64,000 bases of DNA, taken from contig NC_084472.1 in assembly GCF_027409185.1 (NCBI RefSeq), positions 45,185,427 to 45,249,426 of the forward strand, written 5' to 3'. This DNA comes from Cynocephalus volans (Eukaryota > Chordata > Mammalia > Dermoptera > Cynocephalidae). Every line of letters begins with the position of its first letter. Position 1 is the stretch's first letter. Made by a program: the position numbers and the translations under genes. Shown piece after piece: positions 24,058-35,479 of this stretch. The notes below the pieces were generated by a model, which was not told the origin of the DNA, made no database searches, and was given only the letters and a program-made list of their open reading frames with translations.

Positions 24058-24519
24058 TTATTTATAAGTGTATTGTTTAGTTTTAAAATGTTTAGAGATT
24101 TTCCTGTTATATTTGTTATTGATTTCTAGTTTAGTTTCATTGTGGCCAGAAAACATACTCTGTATGATTTCAATTCTTTTAAATTTGTTGAGGATATGGC
24201 CTATTTTGGTATATGTTCTATGAGCACTTGAAAAGAATGTGTAGTCTATTGTTGCTAGTTGGAATATTCTATAAATGTTGATTTTGATCCTGTTGATCAG
24301 TGGTGTTGTTAGTTCTTCTATATCTTTGCCAATTTTCTGTTTAGTTGTTCCATCAATTATGGAGCATGAGGTGTTAAAGTCTCCAACAATAATTTTGGAT
24401 TTTTCTATTTCTCTGTTCAATTCTATCAGTTTTTGCTTCAGATGTTTTGCAACCCTGTTGTTTGGAGCATACACATTTAGGATTTTTATGTGTTCTTGGT
24501 GGGTTGACACTTTTATCAT
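24058..24519 (-). pseudogene. L1 ORF2 endonuclease fragment
   Basis: A 153-codon minus-strand frame within the old L1. It matches the apurinic/apyrimidinic-like endonuclease domain of ORF2p: NVYAPNN, then VGDFNTS (Asp/Asn of the catalytic centre), then IDYTFFSSAHRTYTKIGHIL where the catalytic S-x-x-D-H region should be. The D-H pair has decayed to G-H. No start-to-stop ORF2 remains. Confidence 0.8.
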
Positions 24520-25040
24520 TATATAATATGCCTATCTGTCTATGGTAATTTTCTTTGTTCTGAAGTTTACTTCAGCTAATAGTAACAAGTCCACTCCTGC
24601 TTTCCTTTGACTAATGTTTTCATGACATATCTTTTCCCATCATTTTACTTTCAGCCTGCCTGTATCATTAAACCTGAAGTAAGTTTCTTGTAGACAGCAT
24701 ATATACTTAGGTCTTGATTTTTAATCCAATCTTCCAATTTCTGTCTTTTAATTGGTGTATTTGGACCATTTATATTTAATGTAATTATTGAAATGTTAGG
24801 ACTTGAGTGTGTTATTTTGTTTTTTGTTTTCTATTTGTTCTAATTTTTGTTTTTCTGTTTTCATTATCCTGCCTTCTAATGGGTTACTTGAACATTTTAT
24901 AATTCCATTTTGATTTATCTATGGTGTTTTTTGGTGTATCTCTTTCTATAGGTTTCTGGATGTTACATTATATATCCATAACTTATCACATTGTACTGAT
25001 GAGTCTACTGATTTTACCAGTGAAGTACAGAAACTTTACA

Positions 25041-25205
25041 TCTCTTACATTATGCTAAGTGAAATAAGCCAGACACAGAGACACAAGTACTGCATGATCT
25101 GGTTCATGTGGAATCTAAAAAGGCAAACTCATAGAAGCAGAACATGGAATGGTGGTTATCAGGGGCTGGGAGTGAGGCAGATGGGGAGATGTTGGAAAAG
25201 AAAAA
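25041..25205 (+). mobile_element. Short L1 3' fragment nested in the minus-strand L1
   Basis: 'attatgctaagtgaaataagccagacacagag', 'tactgcatgatctggttcatgtggaatctaaaa' and 'aatggtggttatcaggggctggg' are plus-strand L1 3'-region text, opposite to the surrounding element. Junctions are approximate. Confidence 0.7.
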
Positions 25206-26160
25206 AAGAAACTTCACATGTTTTTGGTCTCCCCTGTTTATCATAAAATTGTCTCAAATATTACCTCTACAATCAAACATAATTTTAAAACCTCAAGAGA
25301 AGAAGGAAAGCCTATTTGTTTACCTATATTTCTGCTTTCTGTGTTCTTTCTTCCCTCTTGATGTTCCAAGGTTTCTTCTTTTATAGTTTCTTTTCTGTAT
25401 AGGAAACTTCCTTTAGCCATTTATTTAGGGTGGGTATGCTGGTGACAAATTCTTTCAGTTTTCCTTCATCTGAGAATGTCTTAATTATCCTTTCACTACT
25501 GAAGAATATTTTCGCTGGGTGTAGGATTTTTGGTTGACAATTATTTTCTTTCAGCGCTTGCGGATTTTTTTTTTCTTTTTTGCCACTTATTACTGCCAGG
25601 TGGTAGTGGAGATAGGGCTCCCTGTCATCTCCACTGACGCTGTGGGGTAGGAGGCTCATTATCATTGGTGGGAATAAAAGTCTCAGTTCCCTCCTTGGCC
25701 TTCTCTGATACTACTCTTACTAGGGTGTTAGGGGTGCCTTGAAATAGTCTCACAAAGGTGGAAGTCTAGGTTAACCTACTCAGTCTTTGCTTGCATGGGT
25801 GGAGATAGGGCCACAATTTTTTCTATGATATTTGGTTGAAGTAGAGCAGTTATTGTCTAAAAGTTTTCTGTCTTGCTAGGCTGGTTTTTTCCCAGTTCTT
25901 TGGTTAGAGAGTTCAGAATGTTGTTGGAGCTTTTTATATCTGCACCCTTTGGTATTTCTGAGTTTCCAGCTTCTTCAACTCCAAGTCTAGGATATATGAG
26001 GCAAAAAAGAAAACCCAGGGAATTCACCATTGTTCCTTGGGTCCCAAGATCCCTGGCCAGTCTTCCTTCTTCTCTCACCTTCAGTCTTCTTCTGTTGGTC
26101 TTATATATAATATTCAGGGGTTTTAGTTGTTCTTAGCTGGAGAAACAGGGAGAAGTACAT
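25206..26160 (-). mobile_element. Old L1, minus strand, continuation (ORF1 region)
   Basis: Reversed ORF1-proximal L1 wording is present: 'ctgagaatgtcttaattatcctttcact', 'gaagaatattttcgctgggtgtaggatttttggttgacaattattttctttcagcgctt'. No long frame is retained. A T-run near 25565 marks an unstable tract. Confidence 0.65.
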
Positions 26161-26166
26161 CTATAC

Positions 26167-26274
26167 AACATTAGATATCATGAAGCTTTTAAAAGTCTTG
26201 TCAGCTTAAGAAGCTGACAAAAAAATTTGCAAGAAGCTGACAAGACTTTTAAAAGCTTCATGATATCTAATGTT
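26167..26274. repeat. Perfect 41-bp inverted repeat (hairpin)
   Basis: Left arm 26167-26207 and right arm 26234-26274 are exact reverse complements over 41 bp, with a 26-bp spacer. The spacer holds a further copy of AAGCTGACAA at 26211-26220, so TTGTCAGCTT (26198-26207) also forms a small inner hairpin with a 3-nt loop. The right arm runs straight into plus-strand L1-like sequence (TGTTGGCCAGAGCG), so the right arm looks like the original and the left arm like an inverted copy. Confidence 0.95.
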
Positions 26275-27050
26275 GGCCAGAGCGTGGTGAAGCAAGTATT
26301 CTCATGCACTGCTGTTTGGAGAATAAATTTCTACTTTCGAGTGGTTTTTATTAAAATTTAAATGTACACATTCTATGACCAAGCAATTTTTCTTTTCAAT
26401 ACCTACAGTAGAGAAACCCTTTCATGTCTGTGCTAGGTTGCTCATGCAAGGGAATACATCACAGCTTTGTTTACAATAACAGAAGCTGGAAACAACCTAA
26501 AAGTCCATCCAGGGAAAAAGCTAAATAAATTACTATGTTGCAGTTAAGAGCAATGCAGAAGTCTATTTATATTGTACTGAGCTATGCAAGTTTTCAAGAC
26601 ATATGGTTAAATGAAAAAATCAACAACAGAAAGCAGTAGCGTGCTCTATGATAAGCACTGCTCCAAGCCCCTGTCGTGCATCACGCCACTTCATTCTCAC
26701 AATCCAACGTGCCAGGTACTGTCACCAACCCCATTTTACAGATGAGGAAACAAATCCCAAATGCACTTTTAGCTAGTGTTGGAACCAGGGTTTGCAGAAT
26801 GTCACCTATATAGTGTGATATCATTTAAAAAGCTTCGAAACAATACTCCGTATTTTCTACCAATATCTCTGTGTGCCTATGTAAATGAAGTAAATCTGGA
26901 AGGTAACAGATCATACTGACAGCAGTAGGTATCTGGGGGAAGGGCATTGAGTTCAGGGCAGCTGAAAAAAGCTTTAGCTTCATCCGAAGTATTTTATTTT
27001 TTTAATAAGAAACATATTAACATATTTTTATGTATTTAATAATCATTTAA
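26275..27050 (+). mobile_element. Old L1/HAL1 3' end, plus strand, split by a MIR-like segment
   Basis: 'gagcgtggtgaagcaagtattctcatgcactgctg', 'ttacaataacagaagctggaaacaacctaaaagtcc' and 'taaataaattactatg' match the 3' part of old L1-type elements. Similar 3' UTR text resumes at about 26805 ('tagtgtgatatcatttaaaaagcttcgaaacaatactccgtattttct', 'ggtatctgggggaagg') after the MIR at 26637-26800. Confidence 0.65.
26637..26800 (+). mobile_element. MIR
   Basis: 'gtgctctatgataagcactgctccaagcc', 'cacttcattctcacaatcc', 'gtgccaggtactgtcaccaaccccattttacagatgaggaaac' is diagnostic MIR sequence in plus orientation. Confidence 0.85.
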
Positions 27051-27159
27051 AAATAACTTGGAGGAAATATTCAGGTCATACCTTGGCTGTTTTACTGGGT
27101 GAGTGTCAATGGGCGAGAGGTAGACACTTTGTCTGTATTTGCTTTCTACTAAGAGGCAT

Positions 27160-27310
27160 TGGGCGAGTGGAAGGAGCACATCACAGAGTCAGAAGTCCTA
27201 GGTCAGAGTCCCATCTCTCCCACCTCTCATCTCTCTGAGCCCCAGTTTCCTAACCTCTCAAAGGACATCACATCTCCCATCCTGCCTCCTTATGGGGTTC
27301 ATGTGTAGAT
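27160..27310 (+). mobile_element. MIR
   Basis: 'agtggaaggagcacatcacagagtcagaagtcctaggtcagagtcc' followed by 'tctgagccccagtttcctaacctctcaaagg' follows the 5' half of MIR. Confidence 0.7.
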
Positions 27311-27559
27311 GTGGGTGTGAGTGTGGAAGCCCTCTGTGAGCTGTTCCACCCTGGGCACAGATCAGGGAACATCTGGGCCTCCCCTTTGCATGGGGAGTTA
27401 CCCTGGAAAGGCTCTGCTCTCAGCTCACATCCCCCTGGGATAACCAGGACAGGGTGGATGGCTCCAGCATCCCATCCCCACTGCTGGAAAAACCAGCTCG
27501 TGTCATCACTTTAAAGGAGAGACCACACATTGGTGAAATGCAGAGCGATTCTATGGCTG

Positions 27560-27765
27560 ATGCCTATTTGGGCATAAGTCCCTGTTCCAGCACTTTCCAC
27601 TTATGTTACCTTGGACAACTTGATTAATCTTCAGTACCAGTTTCCTTGTCTGTAAGATGAGATGGATAGTAATAAGGACTGTTGCAAACATATATATACC
27701 CAGTGATATATACCTATAACCTGGGCTATACATAGTAGGTCCTCAAGAAGTTGCAGTTGGGTGGT
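27560..27765 (+). mobile_element. MIR
   Basis: 'ccagcactttccacttatgttaccttggacaac', 'ccagtttccttgtctgtaagatgagatggatagtaataa' and 'catagtaggtcctcaagaa' match MIR in plus orientation. An internal ATATATA tract lies at 27691-27713. Confidence 0.75.
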
Positions 27766-28189
27766 GGGGAGGGAGGGACAGGTCCACACGTCCACATGTA
27801 TATTTGTATATAACAGCAAATAACATTAAGCAACAAATGACAGTGGAGAGAACAAGAAAGTGGCAGGTTTTGTCTTGGATGATAAGAAAGAAGCTAATAT
27901 TATCTGGCTGTACACAGCCCTGCTAAACAATTTCCCACTGCTGATGGCAATTTGGAGTTTCAACTCTGAGCAGTCGCCTATCCGGCAATGTTTTCTCCAG
28001 GTCTAGACTTTTGATAGGTGGATCCCTACAGTATGACTCCAAGAGGTCCTGGAAGAGCCCTCCTGTCCACCTTACCCCTGAAAGATTCTCCTGCCTGTTA
28101 GCTCATGCCCCCAATCCTCCTCTGAAAGCTACATTCTTACATCAAGGCTTTGTTTCCTTGCAATGTTCTCCCATGATGGAAGAGAGCTT
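27766..28189. other. Intergenic DNA, nothing recognised
   Basis: No gene or confident repeat seen. Confidence 0.5.
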
Positions 28190-28345
28190 TGCACTTTTGA
28201 TGGTGTATTCCACCCATGGGCACATTCATCCTCCAATAACTTTGTGGTATAGATTGATACAGCTGGAGAAACAGAGAGGGTAAGTGGCTTGTCCAGGGCC
28301 ATTCAGGGGGTCTGTGGCAGAGTTGGGGAAAGCAAGAGCCAGAAC
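28190..28345 (+). mobile_element. MIR-like fragment
   Basis: 'acagctggagaaacagagagggtaagtggcttgtccagggccattcaggg' and 'gtggcagagttgggg' correspond to the MIR 3' half. Confidence 0.6.
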
Positions 28346-29344
28346 ATTGGCTGCTCCCTGGATGAATAATCTCTAGTTACCTGGCACCCCCTCCCCCCGC
28401 ACCCCAACCCCAGGGAGCCAAAGATGCAGAAAGAGAAGGTGAGGGCCCCAAAGCTGACTTTGCTGACATTGGAGGTCTACCTTGAACTGTTTCTTGTCAT
28501 CAATTGCCTTAGAAAAGCCAATGTCAGCTTGGTCTGGAACCCTATTCTGTTCAGGGACCATGCAGTGGAGTTGGGTGTTCAGAGAGGGGCAGAATCATTT
28601 CAGGGACGTACCTCAACCCAGAGACAGGCTCCCAGCTGTGACTAAGAATAACAGGAACATCCCAGCCAGAGGGGACCTTTCACTGCTCTAAGTCCAGGAA
28701 ACTATAATGCCTGCAACCATTCTCTGGCTAGTCATTCCCGCATGCCTGGCAAAGGTCCTGCCTTTGTTGTATCTGCTACTTAACTCGTCTATTGTCATGT
28801 AAGCATCATGTTTCTGTACTCTCTCTCCTACTAGAGGGTAAGCACATGCCTTTTCCACAATAAGCTGAGCAAACACTTGTTCAATTCCACTCGCCTGCAG
28901 GCTGGAGGTCTCCAAGCTGGAGATGGCTTTGGTTGAAGCTGGTGCTCCTGCTTCTAGAAAGACTCTGGCCAAGAAGGTCTTCTTCATGTTTTCCCACATG
29001 AAAGGGAAGAGGGCCTCCTAGGTACCTCTTAAGTCACCCCACATGTGCAGGGGCCTACTTAACCTACCATTGATGCTGACCCTGGAAACTTTCCATGCCA
29101 CCTAGGTGGCCCTTGACAGTAGACTTTATTACGTGGCAGGGAGGTCAAAGATTTGGCTTATCCCTGCCCATGTTGATGCTGATGTCTGATATTCTAGCTT
29201 AAGAGTCCATTAGCCAGGGGTTGTGTCTTGCCTAACTCATGCCTGACATGTGGTGAGAACCCTATTCTCTCCTGTAACCCTGATATCTCTGAGTCACAGT
29301 AGGTGGTGTGGAAGTGTTGGTTGATATCAGACCTAGGCTCAGTG
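28346..29344. other. Intergenic DNA, nothing recognised
   Basis: A minus-strand frame of 103 codons at 28688-28999 was inspected and has no family motif. L2-like wording near 28820-28850 is too weak to call. Confidence 0.45.
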
Positions 29345-31220
29345 AAGATTTTTAAATGATTATAAAATATTTAAGATACACAAAAAGTATAAAGAATAGT
29401 GTCTTAAAGCTCCATGAACCCATCACCCAGCTCATGAAGTCAAGCATTACAAGTGTAGTTAAAATCCTGGCACATTCCTCCCCTCATGAATTTCCCTCAC
29501 TTCCTGTCTCCCTGTCCGAATAACCACTATAATTGATTTTGTATTTATCCTCTCCATGCATCTCTTTATTTCTTGCTACATCTATGGGTATGCTTAAATT
29601 TTATTCACATACACAAACTGCCTGTGTTGCCACACGTAACTCTGGTTTACTCATTTTCCCTGCCATACAGTATTCCATTATATGAAAACACCATAGTTTC
29701 TCCATTCTCTAACTGACAGGGATTTAGGCTGTTTTCCAGGTTTCTTTATTTTATTTTGCCATTATGAACAACGTTGCAGTGAATACCCTTGCACACATTT
29801 TCTGTGCATGCCTGCAGAGTTAGGGTATGTACCCTAGTGTGAGGGGCTGGATTGTAGCACGCGTGCATCTCACCATTTCTCTGCACTTTTATTAGTAGTG
29901 TTAGCATTTGCCAACATACATGACAAGATCAGGTTTAATCAGATTTATAAATGTTTGTCAGTGGTATGAAATGTCATCTCATTGTGTTTTACGTTGTGTT
30001 TGCCGACTACTAGTCAGGCTGCATGTCTTTTCATAGCTTTATTTTGGGTTTTTATCTTTTATGAATTGCCATTCACATATTTTGCACATTTTTCTTTTGG
30101 GCTCCTTGCCATTTTCCTATTTACTTTTAAGGAGCTTTTGTATATTCAAGATACCAGTCTCCATCATCTGCATTGCAGATTCTTTTGCCAGTTTGTAGTT
30201 TTTCTCTTTACTTTTTAAATGATACCTTTTGGTTTAAATTTTAATTCAATCAAAACATTTCATTTTCACTTATAATTTGTGCTTTTTGTGTCCTCTCTTC
30301 TCCTCCCTCCCAGAAATCCCTTCTCCTCCAAGTTCAGGAAAATAGTCTTCTATATACTATTCTAAAGTTTGATTTTGACACTGAGGTTTCTACTCCACCT
30401 GGAATTGGCTGGTTTCTGTGAACAGTATGTATTGGCGACCTAGTTTTTTCCCATTTGGATAAATGGCTTCTCCAGTGCCACCCTTCGCTGCTGACCAGCA
30501 GTGCTGCTTCTGTCAGCCTTCCCTAGTATGCAGGTCTGTCACCGGGCTGTTTCCTCATGTCAGGCACTGAGCTGTGCCACAATGCCAAGTCACCATAGCT
30601 TCTAAATACTTCTTGAGATACAATAGGGCACATCTCTCCTATCTTGTTATCCTTCAGAATTGTCTGGGCTTATCTTGGCCTGTTGCTCACATATACATTT
30701 TAGAGTTAGCATATCAGATCAGGCATTTCATTAACATTACAATAAATTCGTAAATTAATTTAAGCAGACTTGACATATATAAAATATTGATCCATCCTAT
30801 TCATGAGCTTGGCATATATATTTACCTAACTTCTTCAATATTAAGTTTTATATGCTTTTCTGTTGAAGGTTTACACATCTTTAGCTAGATTTATTCACTT
30901 GTTCCTCGTATTTTTGTTGCTATTGTAAAAAACATCCTTTTCCCCAGTAGTCTTTTTGCTGAGGTATAATCGCACATGATAACAGAGTTTTAAAAACTGT
31001 GTTCACCTGTGTGATATCCACCACCCCTCACCAGACATACAGCACATCCACGCACTAGGAAGTTTCCCCTCATGTCCTGTTCTCGTCAATTTCTCCTGTC
31101 CCAGACACAGTCACTGTTCTGATTTCTATCAAAAGATGTCTCTTACAATTGGTTTTAACTGTTTGTGGCAGATTCATATATGTTTTTTCATGGAGTACTT
31201 AATTTTATTCTTTCATTTCT
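29345..31220 (-). mobile_element. Old L1 sequence, minus strand (probably two overlapping copies)
   Basis: Reversed L1 3' UTR and ORF2 3' text run from 'aaagtataaagaatagtgtcttaaagctccatgaacccatcacccag' (29380) through 'catacagtattccattatatg' (29665) and 'tccaggtttctttattttattttgccattatgaacaacgttgcagtgaata' to about 30960. A second 3'-UTR-like block follows ('ttttgctgaggtataatcgcacatgataacag', 'aggaagtttcccctcatgtcctgttctcgtcaatttctcc'). No coding frame survives. Confidence 0.7.
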
Positions 31221-31719
31221 GTGAAAGTCCACATTTCCCCAGTGCACATACTCTTGTCATTGCTGTTGCACGGGAGTTTCAGACCCTTTGCTGAGAGTAT
31301 CTGCACGAGGGACACGGGGAGCGCAGGGCCATGCAGGTTCCGGGCCTGTGTTAGAGGACCAAGCTCACCTCTCTGGCAAAGGCCTCTGAAGGTTTCTTCT
31401 AGCTTTCTGAGACTTAGACAATGAGTGACTTGTAACTATGGGTAAACTCACTTCAACCTGTCAGTTCATTATCTGCAAGGAAGATGGCAATTTGATGTTA
31501 TCGTCCTAATAGCGGGCGTGTCTCCACATAGGCACGGACTCAGGCCTCTGGATGGAAAGAGTGTTCGGGAGCAACGCACATTCCCGTGGGTAGGTCCGCC
31601 TGGTAACCGAACGTGTTGGATTCCGCAGCCCGAGCTCTCTGGGCTGCAGGCGGGAGCAGCCTGTGGGCGCTGGAGCTCAGGCTTTAGTCTCGCCATCCGT
31701 AAAACGGAGATATTTCTAT
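31221..31719. other. Intergenic DNA, nothing recognised
   Basis: Moderately GC-rich with a few CpGs (31290-31640). The short frames on both strands lack motifs. Confidence 0.45.
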
Positions 31720-31885
31720 TCAGAGCTGGTTAGTGTTTACCTGTGCCTTCCTTTCCCGTTTTATCTCATCCAGTCCTCAAAACATTTCTGTGGGGGAAAG
31801 AAGTCTCCCGATTTCACAGATGATAAAACTGAGGCTCGGGGAGGCTGAGCCACTAGTGAGAGGTGGCGTCGTGATAATACTCCGC
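31720..31885 (+). mobile_element. MIR
   Basis: 'ttttatctcatccagtcctcaaaaca', 'gggggaaagaagtctcccgatttcacagatgataaaactgaggctcggggaggctgagccact' is MIR in plus orientation. Confidence 0.8.
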
Positions 31886-32149
31886 CACTCACCCTCCAGG
31901 GCTGCTCTGGTGGAGATGGACATGAAAGGGCCCTGAGTGCGAAGCTCAGTTGGCACGACTGTTGGAGAGAGCTGTCCTGGTACGTTGTACAACACTGCCA
32001 GACACCGCCAGCTCCTGCAGACCACAAAACTGAGAGGAAAACATTTGTAAGCAAACGTGCATGTCCTCATCGTCACTGTCAGCCTTGCTTCCTCTACTGA
32101 TTGTTTATTGTGTGCCAGCCTCTGTGCTAGGCCTTGACCATGCAATTTA
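31886..32149. other. Spacer with a MIR-like remnant
   Basis: 'actgattgtttattgtgtgccagcctctgtgctaggc' at about 32097-32134 resembles the MIR 5'/central text. The rest is not recognised. Confidence 0.45.
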
Positions 32150-32660
32150 GCTGGGAGACCGAAGCCCTTTAACCACGGCCTACAAGCCCTATGATCTGGC
32201 CACTGGCCACCACCTTGCTGACTCTGGCCTCCCTCCCCACTGCTCTCTCACTTCAGAGCCTCCCCCTGTTTCGAGACTGTCACGCAGGTCTGGGTCCCCC
32301 CTACCTCCTTTCACTTGCTGTTTCTCTTCCCTGGACTCTCCTCTCCCCCGGAATCTCTGTGTCCTGTGCCCTCATTTCCCTCTAGTCTTTGCTCAGGAGC
32401 ATTCCTGACCCCTTCTCTTAAACAGCACTGTCCCCAACCCCTGTGACTTCCCACCTCCTCACCCAGCTTTACTTTTCTTTACTGGGTTTATCACTGCCTG
32501 AGCCTGTAGTTAAACCTACTCGTGAATTGTGTGCTTCCTGGTTAGAACGTAAGCTCTGTGAGGGCAGGGACCTGACTTGATGTATTCCCTGCTGCTCCCC
32601 GTGCCTAGGACAGTGCCTGGCACATCTGGAAGTCCGTGCCGTTGGTGAGTGAGAGTGGGA
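32150..32660 (+). mobile_element. L2 LINE 3' portion
   Basis: Ordered L2 phrases in plus orientation: 'ggcctacaagccctatgatctggcc', 'cctccctccccactgctctctcacttcagagcc', 'cctggactctcctctccccc', 'ttgctcaggagcattcctgacccc', 'gttagaacgtaagctctgtgagggcagggacc', 'cctaggacagtgcctggcaca'. This is a well-preserved L2 end. Confidence 0.85.
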
Positions 32661-33309
32661 TCCTCTGCTGGCTGCCATTGAGCACTGAGGAACGTCTTCA
32701 GTTTCCATACCTACTCGATCACTGGCCCCAGGATTCTTGGATTTGTCTATACATCTTTGGGGGTTCTTGGGGCTGTGGGCCCTAACAGAGGCCCTCTAGC
32801 TCAGGGTGACCAGGGGACCCAGTGAATGAACTTTGCAGAAAGAACTGTGACCAGCCCCTCACAAAGGCTCCTCTCCAGAGCCCAGCCGGGCTTGCTGGCA
32901 GCTCCAAGTTGGACTGGCTCCTCTGTGGAAGGACTCAGAACATTCCAGTGCTTCTGTCAGGGCAGTTCATGGACCAGCCAGGTGCAGACAGTTGAGCCAA
33001 GGAAACACAGTGGGCATACCAAGCGAGCTAGTGCACACGCAAGGGAGATGGCTCATGAGTCAGTCCTAAGGCAGCCCTGAGAGAAACCGGGGGTCCTTTG
33101 GAGGGAGAAAGAACATTTAAACAAAACAGCTTTAATTAACCTTCTCTGTTGAGTGTCACCTGGACCTGAAGGAAGCATTTAAGTAGGGTTTCCCAGGACA
33201 GGGCTGGCCTCTGGGGAGTAAATGCCTCTCCCACCCCCACTACCAGAGGCAGGGTCTGGAAAGCCTGATAACTGGCCTCAACCCACCCCATCCTCTTACC
33301 AGGTTCTTC
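32661..33309. other. Intergenic DNA, nothing recognised
   Basis: No gene or confident repeat seen. Confidence 0.5.
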
Positions 33310-33640
33310 ACTCTGCCACAGGAAAGAATTCAAGAGCAGAGTCACTGTAGAAAGTGAGAACAGGTTTAATGTAATGAATAAGAGACACAGATTTCACAGA
33401 GAGAGTGCAGCCTAGCTCCAGAGACTGAGCACAGGTTTAACCCACATCGGGTTTAATAAGAAAGTAAGAAATACACAAAGTTTAGTGCAAACTGCTGGCT
33501 GGCTTAAGACAGTGAGCAGCTGTCCATTAAAAGTAAGTTTGACACAACAATGAAGCATAACACTCCTCGCAGGCAAAGTGCACACTGGCCCCAGGGAAGT
33601 GAGCTACAGCCTGGCCTTCTGCAGGGATTCAGCTTATCCA
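33310..33640 (-). mobile_element. Possible ERV LTR end, minus strand
   Basis: Read on the minus strand, the segment contains ATTAAA/AATAAA-like motifs followed by 'ctgttctcactttctacagtgactctgctcttgaattctttcctgtggcagagtg', which is like the U5 end of ERV1-type LTRs. The distal boundary is unknown and no internal region is seen. Confidence 0.4.
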
Positions 33641-34340
33641 GGATCCTGCACTAATAACAAAGGACAACTAGGAGGGTATGTGTGTGAATTTTATTTGTGG
33701 CCTTTGGTTAATTTATTTTTTCCCAAGTATTTTCTCAGGGACTATGATATTGTGGGATGCTGCTCAGTCACAGCTGCACATTACATCCTCCTCCTAGAGC
33801 CCATCGACACATATCATCATATTCAAGGTTCTGAGAAGTCCTGCAGTAAGGATACATGTTTATCTTTCCCAAACTCTGTTTACCATGGAACCTCTTTTTA
33901 TTGAACATGTATTAGCATCCAAGGACCTGGTGTTCTGCAGGAGACACTTTGGGAATACTGGGCTAACCCGTCAATTTGCCTAATGGTAAAGCCTAAGTTG
34001 GGGTCACAGCAGGTGGGTGGTAAGAGGTGTTTTCAGAGGAGGCCACCTGTCTACCAAATCGGGCCCCTTTCACAGCATACAGTACAGGGCCCCGCCTAGT
34101 CCCTGAATGCAGTGGTGAGCTGTGTCTCTCTCCAGCCTGGATCGCACTCTGTCTGTCAGCACTCAGCTCTAGCCCGTCAGGGCTGCTTGGAGAAATTTCC
34201 TCTAGCTCTGTCTGTACCATCTCCCCACAGGGCTCAGGCTTGGTCTGAGGGGAGGGTTCGAGAACCAACACCAGGCCATCTCTGACTCTGCCCCCCAGAC
34301 TTCCCTAAACTACCTTGAGTAGGAGTCCTCAGATCCTAAA
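33641..34340. other. Intergenic DNA, nothing recognised
   Basis: No gene or confident repeat seen. Confidence 0.5.
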
Positions 34341-34352
34341 AAATTTAAATCC

Positions 34353-34437
34353 TGGTTGGCTGGTTAGCTCAGTTGGTTAGAGAGTGGTGTTGTAACATCA
34401 AGGTTTGGATCCTTGTGCCTGCCAGCCACACAAAAAA
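34353..34437 (+). mobile_element. Monomeric tRNA-Ile-derived SINE (CYN-like)
   Basis: A single tRNA-like unit with an A box TAGCTCAGTTGG (34365-34376) and a decayed B box GGTTTGGATCC (34402-34412), then GCCAGCCACAC and a short A tail. The flanks share AAAAAATTT on both sides, a possible short target-site duplication. A tRNA-Ile-like GTGGTGTTGTAACATCAAG anticodon region is recognisable. The mismatches suggest an older copy than those at 19495 and 20710. Confidence 0.8.
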
Positions 34438-35475
34438 TTTCAGATCCTGCAAACAGACATCAGGGATGTGCCCACCAGCTCATCAGGTGCAGCCAGGATG
34501 CCTGCTGCAGGCATGATGAATATAGCACATGGCAGGCCCCAGCATGTGTCAGTCCAGGAAGGACGTGCAGTGGAATTGAATGACACTGTCCACAGGGCCG
34601 ACTGCATACTCTGGCTGGGCTCCTGAGGACTGAGTAACAGTGGGCAGGCTATGCTGCCGGCCTCTCATTTTTGTATTGTGTGCACATTCCTTCCTTTAAA
34701 TCTCTCTGGGCACTGACTGGTGGCAAACAAGGACACAGAGAAGGCTCTCCTGGGAGTGGAGTCAGCCCCAAGCCCACTGCAATTTGTCTTGGGTCCCTGG
34801 ACTTGGTTCCACATCCACCATTAGGCAAAAGCAGCACCAAGTCCCTTTGCTAGTTGTTAGACATCAAGGGTGGAATCTTCTGGGAGGCTGGGAGGGAGCT
34901 GTCCTGTGGTGCAGGCACGCAGCCCAGGCCAGTGAGCAGATGGGAAAGCTCAGGTGGCAGCAGTGAGGACATTTCAGCAGCACCGGGCAGCCCCAGATGT
35001 TCTCTGTGTGCCTTGCGCAGATCTTCCAAGTAGACAGAGCTGAGGTCACTTACCTGGCTTTGTAACTGAGGGAGCAGAGTTCAGGCTCAGGGGTGGGGCT
35101 GGAGTCAATTCCGGGCCTCTCGAACCCTGATCTGAAGTGCTTCCCCAGGACTGGGCACACTAGAGGATTTGATTAAAGTGAATGTTCCACATAGCTGCCA
35201 GGTTGCATGAACTAACTTCCCAGGCTAAGTGGGCAGTTCCTGGAGGAAGCAGTCACGAGTTTGCCCCAGCAGGTCATGACCTGTGCCTTCCAGATAGATC
35301 TCCATGATCTTGTGCAGGCTAGTGTGTGCAGGGAGGTACGCTTATGCCTGAGTGAGCATAACCCACAGTCCTCTCCTCTACAAGAACACATTTGCTTAGA
35401 CCCCCTTGAAGGAAATGCCACAGCAAAAACCTTGAAGTGAAACCAGTGAGTGAGCCCTGGGCCCAGCTTCAAAGT
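34438..35475. other. Intergenic DNA, nothing firmly recognised
   Basis: A weak MIR-like stretch lies near 35060-35170. No coding evidence. Confidence 0.45.
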
Positions 35476-35479
35476 ACTT

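Larger units (their letters stand above)
20530..25040 (-). mobile_element. Long old L1, minus strand (3' UTR to ORF2 endonuclease)
   Basis: Continuous reversed L1 sequence. The 3' UTR lies at 20530-21000 ('ggtaacatcttacaaaactatagt'), the ORF2 3' part at 21000-22000, and the RT-coding middle at 22200-23400; the frame 22204-22455 still reads FIYRFNAIPMKILAIFF and FIWQGKG-like L1 text. The endonuclease-coding part lies at 24058-24519, where a 153-codon frame keeps NVYAPNN, VGDFNTSCSIID and IGHIL. No frame is intact. It continues after a plus-strand L1 insert at 25205. A SINE interrupts its 3' UTR at 20710-20850. Confidence 0.85.

Noticed and set aside
24058..24519. Possible standalone endonuclease gene
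   Set aside because: It lies in continuous minus-strand L1 text, lacks an intact D-H catalytic pair and has no independent start or end.
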